A stretch of 64,000 bases of DNA. Origin: [Clostridium] clostridioforme AGR2157 (GTDB lineage Bacteria; Bacillota; Clostridia; Lachnospirales; Lachnospiraceae). The position numbers and the translations under genes were made by a program. Of this stretch, positions 18,312 through 27,345 are shown piece after piece; positions within the stretch are counted from its first letter, which is position 1; every line of letters begins with the position of its first letter. The notes beneath the pieces were generated by a model, which worked only from the letters and a program-made list of their open reading frames with translations, was not told the origin of the DNA and searched no databases. The stretch is from NCBI RefSeq assembly GCF_000424325.1, contig NZ_AUJR01000016.1, positions 29,359 through 93,358 of the forward strand. Reading direction: 5' to 3'.

Positions 18312-20732
18312 TTATGCCTTTACTGTACTTGTATGATTCTGCTCCACAAACCTGCGGATGTTGGAAGCATTGGCAAACTTCTGTACGATGCCGTCGCTTA
18401 CAATTACCAGGGTAGGTGCCTGCATGATGCCGAATTTTTCTGCCAGGTCAGGACGCTCCTCCGCATTGATAATCTGGTAATCCTGTCCCTTTAAGAACTC
18501 CTTTGCCGATACACAGTTGGGACAGGTCTTGGTGGTAAAGAGATACAGGCGGGCTGAGGCGGCTCCCTTTTCCTTCCCCTGATGGGAAGCCTCTGTCCTG
18601 GCACTGTTCGCCCGCTCCCTGGTATCTGCCACGATTCTGGACACGCCATGCTTTAACTGGGATTTGCCTATGTTGTAGTTGGTACGGTTCTTGTACTCCT
18701 GGGTCTTGCCCTCGTTCCAGTTCTGGACCGGACGGTAGTAACCGGTAATACGGCTGTAGACCTCTGCCTTCTCCCCGCAGATTGGACAGGTGAAATGCTC
18801 CCCAATCAGGTATCCGTGGCACTTGCAGATGGAATATGTAGGCGACAGGGTATAGTAAGGCAGCTTGTAGTTCTCAGCAATCGTGCGCACCAGGTTGGCT
18901 GCGGCCTTCCAGTCAGGCATCTTCTCACCCAGGAACGCGTGGAACACGGTTCCTGATGTGTACAGTGTCTGAAGCTCATCCTGGATGTCCAGGGCATCAA
19001 ATACATCCTCCGTATAATCCACAGGAAGATGGGAGCTATTGGTGTAATACGGCGTATCCCCCTCTGCCCCGGCAGTGATAATGTCGGGATAGCGCTCCTT
19101 GTCATGCTTGGCCAGACGGTAGGTGGTGGACTCAGCCGGCGTAGCCTCCAGGTTGTAAAGGTCGCCGTACAGCTCCTGATAATCCGACAGGCGTTCCCTC
19201 ATATGGTTCAGCACGTTCTTGGTGAACGCCTGGCATTCCCTGTGGGTCAGGTCCTTTCCGACCCATCTGGCATTGAGGCCTGCCTCGTTCATGCCTATGA
19301 GGCCGATTGTGGAAAAATGATTCTCAAAGGTGCCCAGATATCTCTTTGTGTAGGGATACAGGCCCTGGTTCAAAAGCTTTGTTATGACCTGGCGCTTGGT
19401 CTTTAAGGAGCGGGCAGACACATCCATCATGTGGTCCAGCTTTGCATAGAAGTCAGCCTCGTCCTTGGCCTGGTAAGCGATTCTTGGCATGTTGATGGTC
19501 ACGACGCCCACGGAACCGGTGCTCTCGCCGGAGCCGAAGAACCCGCCTGTCTTCTTGCGCAGCTCCCTGAGATCCAGACGGAGACGGCAGCACATGCTGC
19601 GGACATCGCTGGGCTGCATATCGCTGTTGATATAGTTGGAGAAGTAGGGCGTTCCGTACTTGGATGTCATCTCAAACAGAAGCCGGTTGTTCTCTGTATC
19701 TGACCAGTCAAACTCATTGGTAATGGAGTAAGTGGGGATGGGGTACTGGAATCCGCGTCCATTGGCATCACCTTCAATCATGGTCTCGATGAACGCCTTG
19801 TTAATCAGGTCCATCTCCCTCTTGCAGTCTTTATACTTGAAGTCCATCTCCCTGCCGCCTACAATAGCATTCATCTCTGCCATATCATCCGGAACAGTCC
19901 AGTCCAGGGTGATGTTGGAGAAGGGTGCCTGGGTGCCCCAGCGGCTGGGGGTATTCACTCCGTAGACAAAGGACTCAATGCACTTTTTTACCTCCGGATA
20001 ACTTAAATTATCTGCTTTCACAAAGGGAGCAAGGTATGTATCAAAGGAAGAAAATGCCTGGGCTCCGGCCCATTCGTTCTGCATGATTCCCAGGAAGTTG
20101 ACCATCTGGTTACAGAGCACGGACAGGTGCTTTGCCGGCGAGGAGGTAATCTTTCCCGTGATGCCTCCCAGGCCTTCCATAAGGAGCTGCTTTAAGGACC
20201 AGCCCGCACAGTATCCTGTGAGCATGGACAAATCGTGGATGTGGATGTCCGCATTGCGGTGTGCCTCTGCTATCTCCTGGTCGTAAATCTCGCTGAGCCA
20301 GTAGTTGGCTGTCACGGCACCGGAGTTGCTGAGAATCAGCCCTCCCACGGAATAGGTAACCGTGGAATTCTCCTTCACACGCCAGTCCTCCACCTTCACA
20401 TAGCTGTTCACCACGTCCTTATAATCCAGAATCGTGCTGTTCATGTTCCGTATCTTTTCCCGCTGCTTTCTATATAAAATGTAAGCCTTTGCCACATCTG
20501 TATATCCGGTCTGTTCAAGGACGTGCTCCACGCTGTCCTGGATTTCTTCCACAGAAATCTTTCCATCCTTCATCTTATTCTGAAAATCTGCAGTCACCCT
20601 TAAGGATAACAACTCCAGAATCTCATTGTTGTAATCTTTGGATGTTGCCCTGAATGCCTTTTTGATAGCCTCTGTTATCTTATTCAGACTAAACTCGGCA
20701 ACTTCCCCATCCCTTTTAACTACCTGAATCAT
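18312..20732 (-). CDS. nrdD: Anaerobic ribonucleoside-triphosphate reductase with C-terminal thioredoxin-like domain
   Basis: 806 residues from the ATG at 20732 (AAGGAG 8 nt upstream). An N-terminal ATP-cone (VVKRDGEVAEFSLNKI, residues 4-95) is followed by the glycyl-radical barrel. Zn-binding cysteines lie in CKCHGYLIGEHFTCPICG, and the radical Gly is in RITGYYRPVQNW. Normal NrdD ends soon after this. Here about 75 extra residues follow (LYLFTTKTCPNCVSAKEFLK, APTLVIVSDG), a thioredoxin/glutaredoxin-like fold with a CPNC redox pair. It reduces NTPs to dNTPs without oxygen. The fused domain may supply electrons, although class III enzymes classically use formate. The activase gene nrdG is not adjacent in this window. 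Confidence 0.93.
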   Translation of the reverse strand: MIQVVKRDGEVAEFSLNKITEAIKKAFRATSKDYNNEILELLSLRVTADFQNKMKDGKISVEEIQDSVEHVLEQTGYTDVAKAYILYRKQREKIRNMNSTILDYKDVVNSYVKVEDWRVKENSTVTYSVGGLILSNSGAVTANYWLSEIYDQEIAEAHRNADIHIHDLSMLTGYCAGWSLKQLLMEGLGGITGKITSSPAKHLSVLCNQMVNFLGIMQNEWAGAQAFSSFDTYLAPFVKADNLSYPEVKKCIESFVYGVNTPSRWGTQAPFSNITLDWTVPDDMAEMNAIVGGREMDFKYKDCKREMDLINKAFIETMIEGDANGRGFQYPIPTYSITNEFDWSDTENNRLLFEMTSKYGTPYFSNYINSDMQPSDVRSMCCRLRLDLRELRKKTGGFFGSGESTGSVGVVTINMPRIAYQAKDEADFYAKLDHMMDVSARSLKTKRQVITKLLNQGLYPYTKRYLGTFENHFSTIGLIGMNEAGLNARWVGKDLTHRECQAFTKNVLNHMRERLSDYQELYGDLYNLEATPAESTTYRLAKHDKERYPDIITAGAEGDTPYYTNSSHLPVDYTEDVFDALDIQDELQTLYTSGTVFHAFLGEKMPDWKAAANLVRTIAENYKLPYYTLSPTYSICKCHGYLIGEHFTCPICGEKAEVYSRITGYYRPVQNWNEGKTQEYKNRTNYNIGKSQLKHGVSRIVADTRERANSARTEASHQGKEKGAASARLYLFTTKTCPNCVSAKEFLKGQDYQIINAEERPDLAEKFGIMQAPTLVIVSDGIVQKFANASNIRRFVEQNHTSTVKA

Positions 20733-20887
20733 ACCACTTGCTCCTTTCAACCCACGTACACTTTATTCAACCCTTTTTCCGCGTCTGTTAAACCCGGAAT
20801 GACACAGCTGTTTCACGGCTGTTAAAACGCAGGGCCCGCTCCGTATGGAGCGAGCTACGCACCCATTATAGCAGATGGAAATACAAA

Positions 20888-20933
20888 ACACAATATCTAT
20901 GAATAACATTTTATATTATCCCAGATATTGTGT
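20888..20933 (-). promoter_or_regulatory. Inverted pair of NrdR-box-like sites upstream of nrdD
   Basis: ACACAATATCT (20888-20898) and its exact complement AGATATTGTGT (20923-20933) face each other in the nrdD leader. Each matches the left part of the NrdR box (ACACWATATMT). Treated as 16-bp boxes, the centres are about 30 bp apart, three helical turns, as in known NrdR operator pairs. Assignment to NrdR is inferred. Confidence 0.5.
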
Positions 20934-21035
20934 CCTATTAACTGTACTTATAACTCTTTTTCCCAGATCCCCGCAAAGCCGCATACCTGCGTGGTTTTTC
21001 GGACAGGGGGCATTTTATTTCATATTCACTTAAAT

Positions 21036-22316
21036 TCAGTCGGAATAAAGCTTTCCAAAAAGCTCTGCCGGCACATATGCCTTTACCGCGATTCCGTCCT
21101 CCTGGTATTCCTCCTCCAGAAGCTGACCATACTTGCGGATGGTCTGAATGCGTCCTGCCTGGCTGTATGGAAATACTTTTTCCAGCAGAATCCGCCTGCT
21201 GCGTATAATGGCCTGAAGCACCTTCTGAAGTTCTTCCAGCCCCTCTCCGGTCCTGGCCGAAATCCGCACCTGGTAGTCGGATGAGAAATCCCTGGGAATC
21301 TGCATGACACTGCTGTCCTCCCTGGCCTCCAGCTCACGGAACCGGTCCACCTTGTTGAACACGGTGACTATGGTCTTATCCACGATCTCCAGTTCCTTCA
21401 GGGTTTCCTTCACCACGTGCATCTGCATGTCTATCTGCGGATTGGAACAATCCACCACATGCAGGAGTATATCGCTGTAGCGTGCCTCCTCCAATGTACT
21501 CTTGAACGCCTCAATCAGATGATGGGGAAGCTTGCGGATAAATCCTACAGTATCTGTAAGCAGTATCTGCTGGCCATCCTCCAGGGTATAGCTTCTGGTA
21601 GTGGGGTCCAGAGTGGCGAAAAGCTTATCCTCCGCCAGGATTCCCGCCCCGGTCAGACGGTTGAGCAGGGTGGACTTTCCCGCATTGGTGTAGCCCACAA
21701 TAGCTGCGGAAAGGGCAAAATTCTTCTCTCTCTGCTGCCTGGTCACCTCCCGGTGGCGCTTCACATCCGCCAGCTCCTCCTTAAGCTGGCCGATTCGCTG
21801 GTGGATAAGCCTGCGGTCTGTTTCCAGCTTTTTCTCGCCGGGCCCTCTGGTGCCTATGCCGCCTCCCAGACGCGACAGGGAATTACGCATGCCTACCAGG
21901 CGCACGGCCCTGTATTTTAACTGGGCCAGCTCCACCTGAATCTTGCCCTCCCTTGTGCTGGCACGGGAGGCAAAGATATCCAGTATGACCATGGTCCTGT
22001 CCATGACCTTGGTGTCCAGGGCATCCTCCAGGTTCCTGAGCTGGGCCGGTGACAACTCATCGTCGCAGATAACGCCTGTGGCCCGGGTATCCCATAACAG
22101 CTCTCTCACCTCGTCTATCTTACCCTTCCCCAGGTAAGTGCCCGGATGGACCTTTTCCCGGTTCTGGATGATTCTGGCCACAGTCACAGCCCCGGCTGTG
22201 GAGGCCAGCTCCTCCAGCTCATCCAGGGAATCAGGCGTGTCCTCCTCCTCAGCAGTGCTCACCGCCACCAGTATTACCTTTTCCTGCAGTTCACTCAAAT
22301 CAATTAATTCCGCCAT
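21036..22316 (-). CDS. hflX: Ribosome-associated GTPase HflX
   Basis: 426 residues. The N-terminal HflX domain (GTYLGKGKIDEVRELL, DELSPAQLRNLED) is followed by the Gly-rich linker SRLGGGIGTRGPGEKKLETD near residue 155. The G domain has G1 GYTNAGKSTLLNRLTG near 210, G3 DTVGFIRKLP and G4 NKVD. HflX splits stalled or stress-inactivated 70S ribosomes. It follows the TPR gene with a 2-nt gap, so the two are probably co-transcribed. Confidence 0.95.
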   Translation of the reverse strand: MAELIDLSELQEKVILVAVSTAEEEDTPDSLDELEELASTAGAVTVARIIQNREKVHPGTYLGKGKIDEVRELLWDTRATGVICDDELSPAQLRNLEDALDTKVMDRTMVILDIFASRASTREGKIQVELAQLKYRAVRLVGMRNSLSRLGGGIGTRGPGEKKLETDRRLIHQRIGQLKEELADVKRHREVTRQQREKNFALSAAIVGYTNAGKSTLLNRLTGAGILAEDKLFATLDPTTRSYTLEDGQQILLTDTVGFIRKLPHHLIEAFKSTLEEARYSDILLHVVDCSNPQIDMQMHVVKETLKELEIVDKTIVTVFNKVDRFRELEAREDSSVMQIPRDFSSDYQVRISARTGEGLEELQKVLQAIIRSRRILLEKVFPYSQAGRIQTIRKYGQLLEEEYQEDGIAVKAYVPAELFGKLYSD

Positions 22317-22318
22317 TC

Positions 22319-23323
22319 CTACCTCGTCTTCAAAAATGCAATCTCATGCTCCGCGTCTTCATCGGAGCCAAACTCCTTTACAAAGTCCTCAAACAATGCC
22401 AGGGCTTTATCGTACTGCTGTAAGTGTTCGCAGGCAACGGCCCGGTTATACGAAAGCTCCTTCAAAAGCTCTCCGGAACCGTCCCCATCCTTCGTTTCTT
22501 TTTTGTCCGTCTCTTTGCCTGTTTTCCGGTCTTTCTCCTGTAGAGCCGCAGCCTGGGCAGCCGCGGCTACCTGGTACCCTTTGTCAAATGAATCATAAGC
22601 ACTCTGATAATCCTCCGCAGCCATCTGGCATAGACCCATTTGATTATAGATTTCACCATGTTCCATCCCATCCTTAAGTGCATCTTCATAAAGCGCCATA
22701 GCCTTATCGTATTCCTTCGCATCCACGCAGGCGCTTCCAGCGGCCAGCAGGGCCTCCTGCCTGCCGGGCACCGGCTTGTCCTTCTTATCCAGTGCTTCCG
22801 CCTCCTGGTAGCGCTTAATGGCATTATCCGTATCTCCCAGTCGGGCATAGCAGCTGCTCTGCCTGTACATATACTCCGGTGTGTCCGGCTTCATCTCCAG
22901 GAGAAGGTCATAGGTGTGAATAGCCGCATTATAATCCTTTAACATAAACTCTGCGTCCGCCCTGTATAAGAGCACATCCCGTTTGAAATCCTCTGCTCCC
23001 CTGCCGGACTTTTCAAGGGCCGTATCAAAGGATCCGATGGCCCCTGCATAGTCCCCTGCCTCCAGCTTCTCTATACCCTCTGCACGGAACTGGCGTTTCT
23101 TGGAGGTGGTCATGTGCGCCACCAGCCGGAATGTTCCCACTGCAATCAGCCCCACGAGAAAGATGCAGATTGCCCATGCAATGACTGCTCTGATAATCCG
23201 GTTCCTCCTGCGGCGCCTGCGCGCTGCATTAGAGACCGGCCTTTTGCCTCCGTATCCAGGGTGCTGCCCCTTTGACTGGGGCCTTCGCCCGCTGCTGTAT
23301 GACCTCTGTCCACGACTTCCCAT
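22319..23323 (-). CDS. TPR-repeat protein with one membrane segment
   Basis: 334 residues. A strongly basic Arg-rich N-terminus (residues 1-42) precedes a membrane helix (about 45-68, VIAWAICIFLVGLIAVGTFR). The rest is a run of tetratricopeptide repeats, e.g. YAGAIGSFDTALEKSG, YNAAIHTYDLLLEMKP, TDNAIKRYQEAEALDK and YDKAMALYEDALKDG. Orientation (basic end inside) puts the TPR domain outside the membrane. A Lys/Asp-rich segment near residue 270 interrupts the repeats. TPRs are protein-protein adaptors; no partner is evident. It sits between dut and hflX in one transcript. Confidence 0.8.
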   Translation of the reverse strand: MGSRGQRSYSSGRRPQSKGQHPGYGGKRPVSNAARRRRRRNRIIRAVIAWAICIFLVGLIAVGTFRLVAHMTTSKKRQFRAEGIEKLEAGDYAGAIGSFDTALEKSGRGAEDFKRDVLLYRADAEFMLKDYNAAIHTYDLLLEMKPDTPEYMYRQSSCYARLGDTDNAIKRYQEAEALDKKDKPVPGRQEALLAAGSACVDAKEYDKAMALYEDALKDGMEHGEIYNQMGLCQMAAEDYQSAYDSFDKGYQVAAAAQAAALQEKDRKTGKETDKKETKDGDGSGELLKELSYNRAVACEHLQQYDKALALFEDFVKEFGSDEDAEHEIAFLKTR

Positions 23324-23333
23324 ATATTCCTAC

Positions 23334-23849
23334 CTACCTTGCATCCGTACTTCCAAAACCGCCGTTGCGCACATCACTGCATTCGTCGTCCACGGTGATG
23401 CCGTAGGGAATGAAAATTCCCTGTGCGAATCCCGCGCCCTGTCCCAGTTCCACGGTCTTTCCCTCCCTGGAATCATTGGTTATCTTAATGAACATATGGC
23501 CTTCATTGTCTGAATAAAAATAGTCGCTGTCAATGATTCCCACTGTGTTGTTCAGCTGGAGCCTGAATTTAAATCCCAGGCTGCTGCGCGGAAAAATCTG
23601 GAGCACCCAGCCTGCGTCAATCTCCGCCCTGACGCCTGTGGGGACCTTCATGCTCTCACCAGGATCCAGGGTAAGGGGAACCGGGGTAAAGAAATCATAT
23701 CCAGCGGAGCCGGACGTGGCCCTGGCCGGAAGCCGGATTCCTTCATAAATATGTATTATCTTTTCCTCCGGAGTATCCGGGAAGGTATCGGCCCAATCGG
23801 CCTTAAACTGTTCAAAACTAACTTTATGAAATTTCGCGATTCTCTGCAT
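23334..23849 (-). CDS. dut: dUTP diphosphatase
   Basis: 171 residues. The trimeric dUTPase motifs appear in order: SAGYDFF near residue 47, PRSSLGFK near 88, the catalytic Asp loop NNTVGIIDSDY near 99, and the C-terminal RNGGFGSTDAR that closes over the nucleotide. An N-terminal extension of about 30 residues precedes motif 1. It hydrolyses dUTP to dUMP, keeping uracil out of DNA and feeding ThyA. It is the first gene of the dut-TPR-hflX cluster. Confidence 0.92.
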   Translation of the reverse strand: MQRIAKFHKVSFEQFKADWADTFPDTPEEKIIHIYEGIRLPARATSGSAGYDFFTPVPLTLDPGESMKVPTGVRAEIDAGWVLQIFPRSSLGFKFRLQLNNTVGIIDSDYFYSDNEGHMFIKITNDSREGKTVELGQGAGFAQGIFIPYGITVDDECSDVRNGGFGSTDAR

Positions 23850-24016
23850 AATTTTCTCCTGTCTCTTTCATACTTTTACAAGTCTATCATAATCCCACAG
23901 AATTTTCTACTTTATTTTTTATTCCTTCTTTATTAGAAACTTTGATATATTCATATTCATTACAATCATAAAAGAACTTCACTTTTAGAAGTATTACACC
24001 GAACAGAGGGACATCT

Positions 24017-24280
24017 ATGAAAATTTCCTACAATTCCCAGCCACAGAAAAATCTGATTGGCAATCAGATTTTCAAGCTGCGCAAGAGCAGAAAACTATCC
24101 CAGAAGGAAATGGCTGCCCAGCTCCAGGTGCAGGGCTATTATTTCAGCGAACTGACCATCCTCAGAATTGAGAAAGGCAAACGCCTTGTGACGGACATTG
24201 AGCTTAAGATACTTTGCGACTATTTCCATATCACCCCCAATGACCTGCTGGGATACGGGGATGACGGCCGTCTGGTATAG
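24017..24280 (+). CDS. Small XRE-family HTH regulator
   Basis: 87 residues. A Cro/C1 HTH spans nearly the whole protein (NQIFKLRKSRKLSQKEMAAQL, SELTILRIEKGKRLVTDIELK, FHITPNDLLGYG). GAGGGAC lies 5 nt before the ATG. It is divergent from dut. No effector domain is present, so it probably acts as a dimeric DNA binder. A second, unrelated-sequence XRE gene follows 135 nt downstream. Confidence 0.8.
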   Translation: MKISYNSQPQKNLIGNQIFKLRKSRKLSQKEMAAQLQVQGYYFSELTILRIEKGKRLVTDIELKILCDYFHITPNDLLGYGDDGRLV

Positions 24281-24415
24281 CAATGCATTGTACGTGTATT
24301 TATGCATTATATAGTGAATTCCCCCACTACTACATTTCAGCCTAATGTTTTTTTCACCTCTGGGATACAATAATACAAAAGATTTTGTAGATAATAGACA
24401 ATGGTGGTGAAAAAC

Positions 24416-24745
24416 ATGATGAGTTATGAGCTGGAGCGCATAGAAGAACTTTGCAGAGAGAGGGGATGGAGTCATTACCGCCTGGCACTGGAGATGGATA
24501 CTTCCCCTAACAATATAGGGAACCTGTTCAGACGTACCACGGTTCCCAGTATACCGACCATACGGCGTATCTGCGAAGTCATGGGGATAACCATGGCCCA
24601 GTTCTACAGCACCGATGGCATACAGGTTACCCTGAACGAACAGCAGAGGCGGATTATGGACCTGTATGATAAATTGGACCCTCTGGATAAATCAAAGGCA
24701 GAAGCTTACATGGAAGGCCTGTCAGCCAAGGCAAAGGATATATAG
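24416..24745 (+). CDS. XRE-family HTH regulator
   Basis: 109 residues from the ATG at 24416; GGTGGTG before it and a second ATG directly after make the start uncertain by a few codons (an ATG at 24401 is also in frame). The HTH covers residues about 5-62 (IEELCRERGWSHYRLALEMD, TSPNNIGNLFRRTTVPSIPT, VMGITMAQF). A short helical tail follows (RRIMDLYDKLDPLDKSKAEA), typical of small clostridial XRE regulators. A long, strong terminator follows. Confidence 0.8.
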   Translation: MMSYELERIEELCRERGWSHYRLALEMDTSPNNIGNLFRRTTVPSIPTIRRICEVMGITMAQFYSTDGIQVTLNEQQRRIMDLYDKLDPLDKSKAEAYMEGLSAKAKDI

Positions 24746-24765
24746 CGGTAAAACGGCAGTCAAAA

Positions 24766-24820
24766 GCAGCCCCGGACCGGCGTATGGGAATTCCCGTACG
24801 CCGGCTGGGCTGCTTTTTTC
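24766..24820 (+). terminator. Strong bipartite terminator
   Basis: GCAGCCC pairs with GGGCTGC, and inside it CCGGCGTA pairs with TACGCCGG, with GGGAATTCCC at the tip. TTTTTT follows. Confidence 0.85.
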
Positions 24821-24931
24821 GTGTTTTTATGTTCTTTCCGTATAAACTGGCAAAAAATCAGGATGCAGGACACCATGAGGCACGGTCCAAAACCATCCTC
24901 AGCCATCCCCCGCGTTCAGCCATCCCCCGCG

Positions 24932-25558
24932 TCAATGAAGGACCTTCATCAGAGCCAGGACCATCAGCAGGACGCCGCTAATCCAGGACAGGTCGCACCG
25001 GAAGCGTGAAGCCACCTTGCGCCCCAGCCACAGGCCGCCGTACATCATACAAACTCCCACGGCAAAGGACAGTGCCAGGGTTGCTGCCACGGGAATATCC
25101 AACAGGGCTGCCATGGTTCCGGCCACCAGGCTGTCAATGGACATGGCCATGGCCAGGAATACGGTCTCCTTCCATCCAAGGGACTGGGAGCCGTCCACGT
25201 CCGCTGCCATGGGATCCCCGTAAATATTGACTATGACCTTCATTCCTGACAGGGAAAAGCTCAGATTACGGCGGATACAGCAATGGCGGTTGATATAGGC
25301 CTTGATGCTGTAATCCAGGAATTTGATGAATCCCAGCAGAAACAGGCTTACAAAGCAGATGAGCCTGGTCACATCCCCCGGAAGGACAGAGCTTATAACG
25401 CTGCCCAGCCCCAGGGCCAGGCCCAGACATCCGCTGCATATACCATTTAACAAAGCTACCTTTCCCCAGCCCACGTGGACCCGGTTGGCTCCATATGCAA
25501 GGCTGGCCACAAAGGTATCTGTACAGAGGGCAAATACTAAAATCAGACTTCCAAGCAT
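24932..25558 (-). CDS. ytaF: Sporulation membrane protein YtaF (MntP-like)
   Basis: 208 residues with about six membrane helices in two halves, e.g. LGSLILVFALCTDTFVASLA and AMAMSIDSLVAGTMAALL. Each half carries an acidic residue in a helix (TDTF, SIDSL), the pattern of the MntP/YtaF cation-transport-like family. The central hydrophilic loop (IYGDPMAADVDGSQSLGW) is the feature that separates YtaF from MntP. YtaF is associated with sporulation in Bacillus; the transported ion is unproven. Confidence 0.8.
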   Translation of the reverse strand: MLGSLILVFALCTDTFVASLAYGANRVHVGWGKVALLNGICSGCLGLALGLGSVISSVLPGDVTRLICFVSLFLLGFIKFLDYSIKAYINRHCCIRRNLSFSLSGMKVIVNIYGDPMAADVDGSQSLGWKETVFLAMAMSIDSLVAGTMAALLDIPVAATLALSFAVGVCMMYGGLWLGRKVASRFRCDLSWISGVLLMVLALMKVLH

Positions 25559-25645
25559 GATATCAACTTTTTCTTTTTATTTTAGTATATTCCTCATGTA
25601 CTGCTTTGGGAATCTCCTCTGTGTACAAACACGGGGCATCAGGCA

Positions 25646-26497
25646 TCAGGCTTCCGGTTCCCGGACCTCGCCGGCTTCCACAGATTCCTCGGCCGTCACA
25701 GCAGCTTCCTCCGCCGCTTCCTCGGCTTCCTCTGCCGCTTCCTCGGCTTCCTCAGACGATCCCTTCAATCCTTCCGCAGCCTCAAGAGTCAGTTCCTCCA
25801 GCTTAAGCTGCAGCTCCTCTTCCACCTCTGCCTTGATTTCCGCTTCCTGCTCAGGACCCAGGTCCGGCAGATCCTGGACCGATCCTACGCCGAACCTGCG
25901 CAGAAATTCCTCTGTGGTGCCAAAAAGGACCGGACGGCCGGGAGCGTCCAGGCGGCCCACCTCGTAGACCAGGTTATATTCCACCAGACGGTTTACCGCA
26001 TGGTCGGACTTGACGCCGCGTATCTTCTCAATCTCCATCTTGGTAACAGGCTGCTTATAGGCAATGATGGACAGGGTCTCTAACACTACTTCCGTCAGCA
26101 CCTGCTTCTTGGGGGCAGACGCCACCCGTATCAGGTTTTCGTAGTAGACTGCCTTGGTGCACATCTGGTAGCTGTCCTCCAGCTGGGTTATCTCCATGCC
26201 GCTTCTGGCTGACCTGTACCGCTTCATCAGGCGTTCCACGGCCTTCCTGGCCACTTCTTCCGGCTGGCCGATGGCTGCTGCCAGCTGGCGAAGCTCCACC
26301 GACCTTCCCATGGTAAAGAGCACTGCCTCTATGACCGCCTCCTGCTCTTTTTCATCCTCTGTGGGAGGATAGGCAAGCTCCGTCTGCCCTTCCTGCTCCT
26401 TTGATTCTCTTTTCTCACTTCCGGCCAGCTTTCCGGTGCGGGTTTCAACCACGCCAGCCCCGGCCTCCAGGGCTTCTATTCTGTCTTGATTGCTCAT
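25646..26497 (-). CDS. scpB: Segregation and condensation protein B with acidic tail
   Basis: 283 residues from the ATG at 26497, 13 nt after the scpA stop; a GTG at 26527 inside scpA has no ribosome binding site. Two winged-helix domains span about residues 45-210 (AVIEAVLFTMGRSVELRQLA, LETLSIIAYKQPVTKMEIE, IRGVKSDHAVNRLVEYNLVY). These dimerise and bind ScpA to form the SMC kleisin complex for chromosome condensation. The C-terminal 70 residues are an unusual Glu/Ala-rich low-complexity tail encoded by short GCTTCCTC-type DNA repeats. Confidence 0.9.
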   Translation of the reverse strand: MSNQDRIEALEAGAGVVETRTGKLAGSEKRESKEQEGQTELAYPPTEDEKEQEAVIEAVLFTMGRSVELRQLAAAIGQPEEVARKAVERLMKRYRSARSGMEITQLEDSYQMCTKAVYYENLIRVASAPKKQVLTEVVLETLSIIAYKQPVTKMEIEKIRGVKSDHAVNRLVEYNLVYEVGRLDAPGRPVLFGTTEEFLRRFGVGSVQDLPDLGPEQEAEIKAEVEEELQLKLEELTLEAAEGLKGSSEEAEEAAEEAEEAAEEAAVTAEESVEAGEVREPEA

Positions 26498-26510
26498 ATG
26501 ATTCCATCCA

Positions 26511-27311
26511 TCATCCTTCAAAATCACCCAGCTGGGCCAAATCCAGCTCCTCTTCCTCGCCTTCCTGCTCCAGCGTCTCTATGTCCATGTCCCCAAAGGT
26601 CTCTTCCTGGCTCAGATGAATCTTTCCTATCTTCATCAGCTCCAGCACTGCCAGGAAGGTGACCACCACCTCCAGCTTGTCCGGCTGTCCCTCCAGGAGT
26701 TCCCTGAAGCTGAATCTGCGCTTCCTCCTGGCGTAGAGCAGCACGTTGCCTATCTTCTGTTCCAGGCTTACGGGTTCCCTGTGTATGGTTCCGAAATTGC
26801 TTCGGATAGGGTCTATCTTGTCCTCCTTGCGCTTCATTACCTGCTCAAAGATTCTCTGAAGCTTAGCCAGTGTAAACCCGTCCAAAAGCTTGTCCAGGTC
26901 CACCGGAGGCTCGTATTTTGCCACCTCCGGCGGCAGGGTGGAGGGCTTGTAGAGATGCTTCAGAGCCCCATCCTCCCGGTCAGCCAGTTCATCGGCCATC
27001 AGCCTGTACTTTTTATATTCCAGCAGGCGCATAACCAGCTCTGCTCTGGGATCTATTTCCTCCCCTTCCTCATCCACTTCCTTGGGAAGGAGCATCCTGG
27101 CCTTAATGTCAAGCAGCGTGGCCGCCATCACCAGGAACTCGCTGACAATATTTAAGTCCTCCCGCTCCATATGGCGCACATAATCCAGGTACTGGGCCGT
27201 GATTTCCACAATGGGAATATCATATATGTTTATCTTGTTTTTCTCAATGAGATGTAGCAGCAGGTCCAGGGGACCTTCAAAATGCTCCAGCTTATAGGAT
27301 ATGGTTTCCAT
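26511..27311 (-). CDS. scpA: Segregation and condensation protein A (kleisin)
   Basis: 266 residues from the ATG at 27311 (AGGTGA upstream). The N-terminal kleisin motif YKLEHFEGPLDLLLHLIEKN and IYDIPIVEITAQYLDYV bind the SMC neck. The C-terminal winged helix (VVVTFLAVLELMKIGKIHL) binds the SMC head, and a charged linker between them contacts ScpB. It precedes scpB, as in most Firmicutes. Normal length. Confidence 0.93.
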   Translation of the reverse strand: METISYKLEHFEGPLDLLLHLIEKNKINIYDIPIVEITAQYLDYVRHMEREDLNIVSEFLVMAATLLDIKARMLLPKEVDEEGEEIDPRAELVMRLLEYKKYRLMADELADREDGALKHLYKPSTLPPEVAKYEPPVDLDKLLDGFTLAKLQRIFEQVMKRKEDKIDPIRSNFGTIHREPVSLEQKIGNVLLYARRKRRFSFRELLEGQPDKLEVVVTFLAVLELMKIGKIHLSQEETFGDMDIETLEQEGEEEELDLAQLGDFEG

Positions 27312-27345
27312 TCTTTCACCTGTCAATGGTATTCATTTTATGGTA

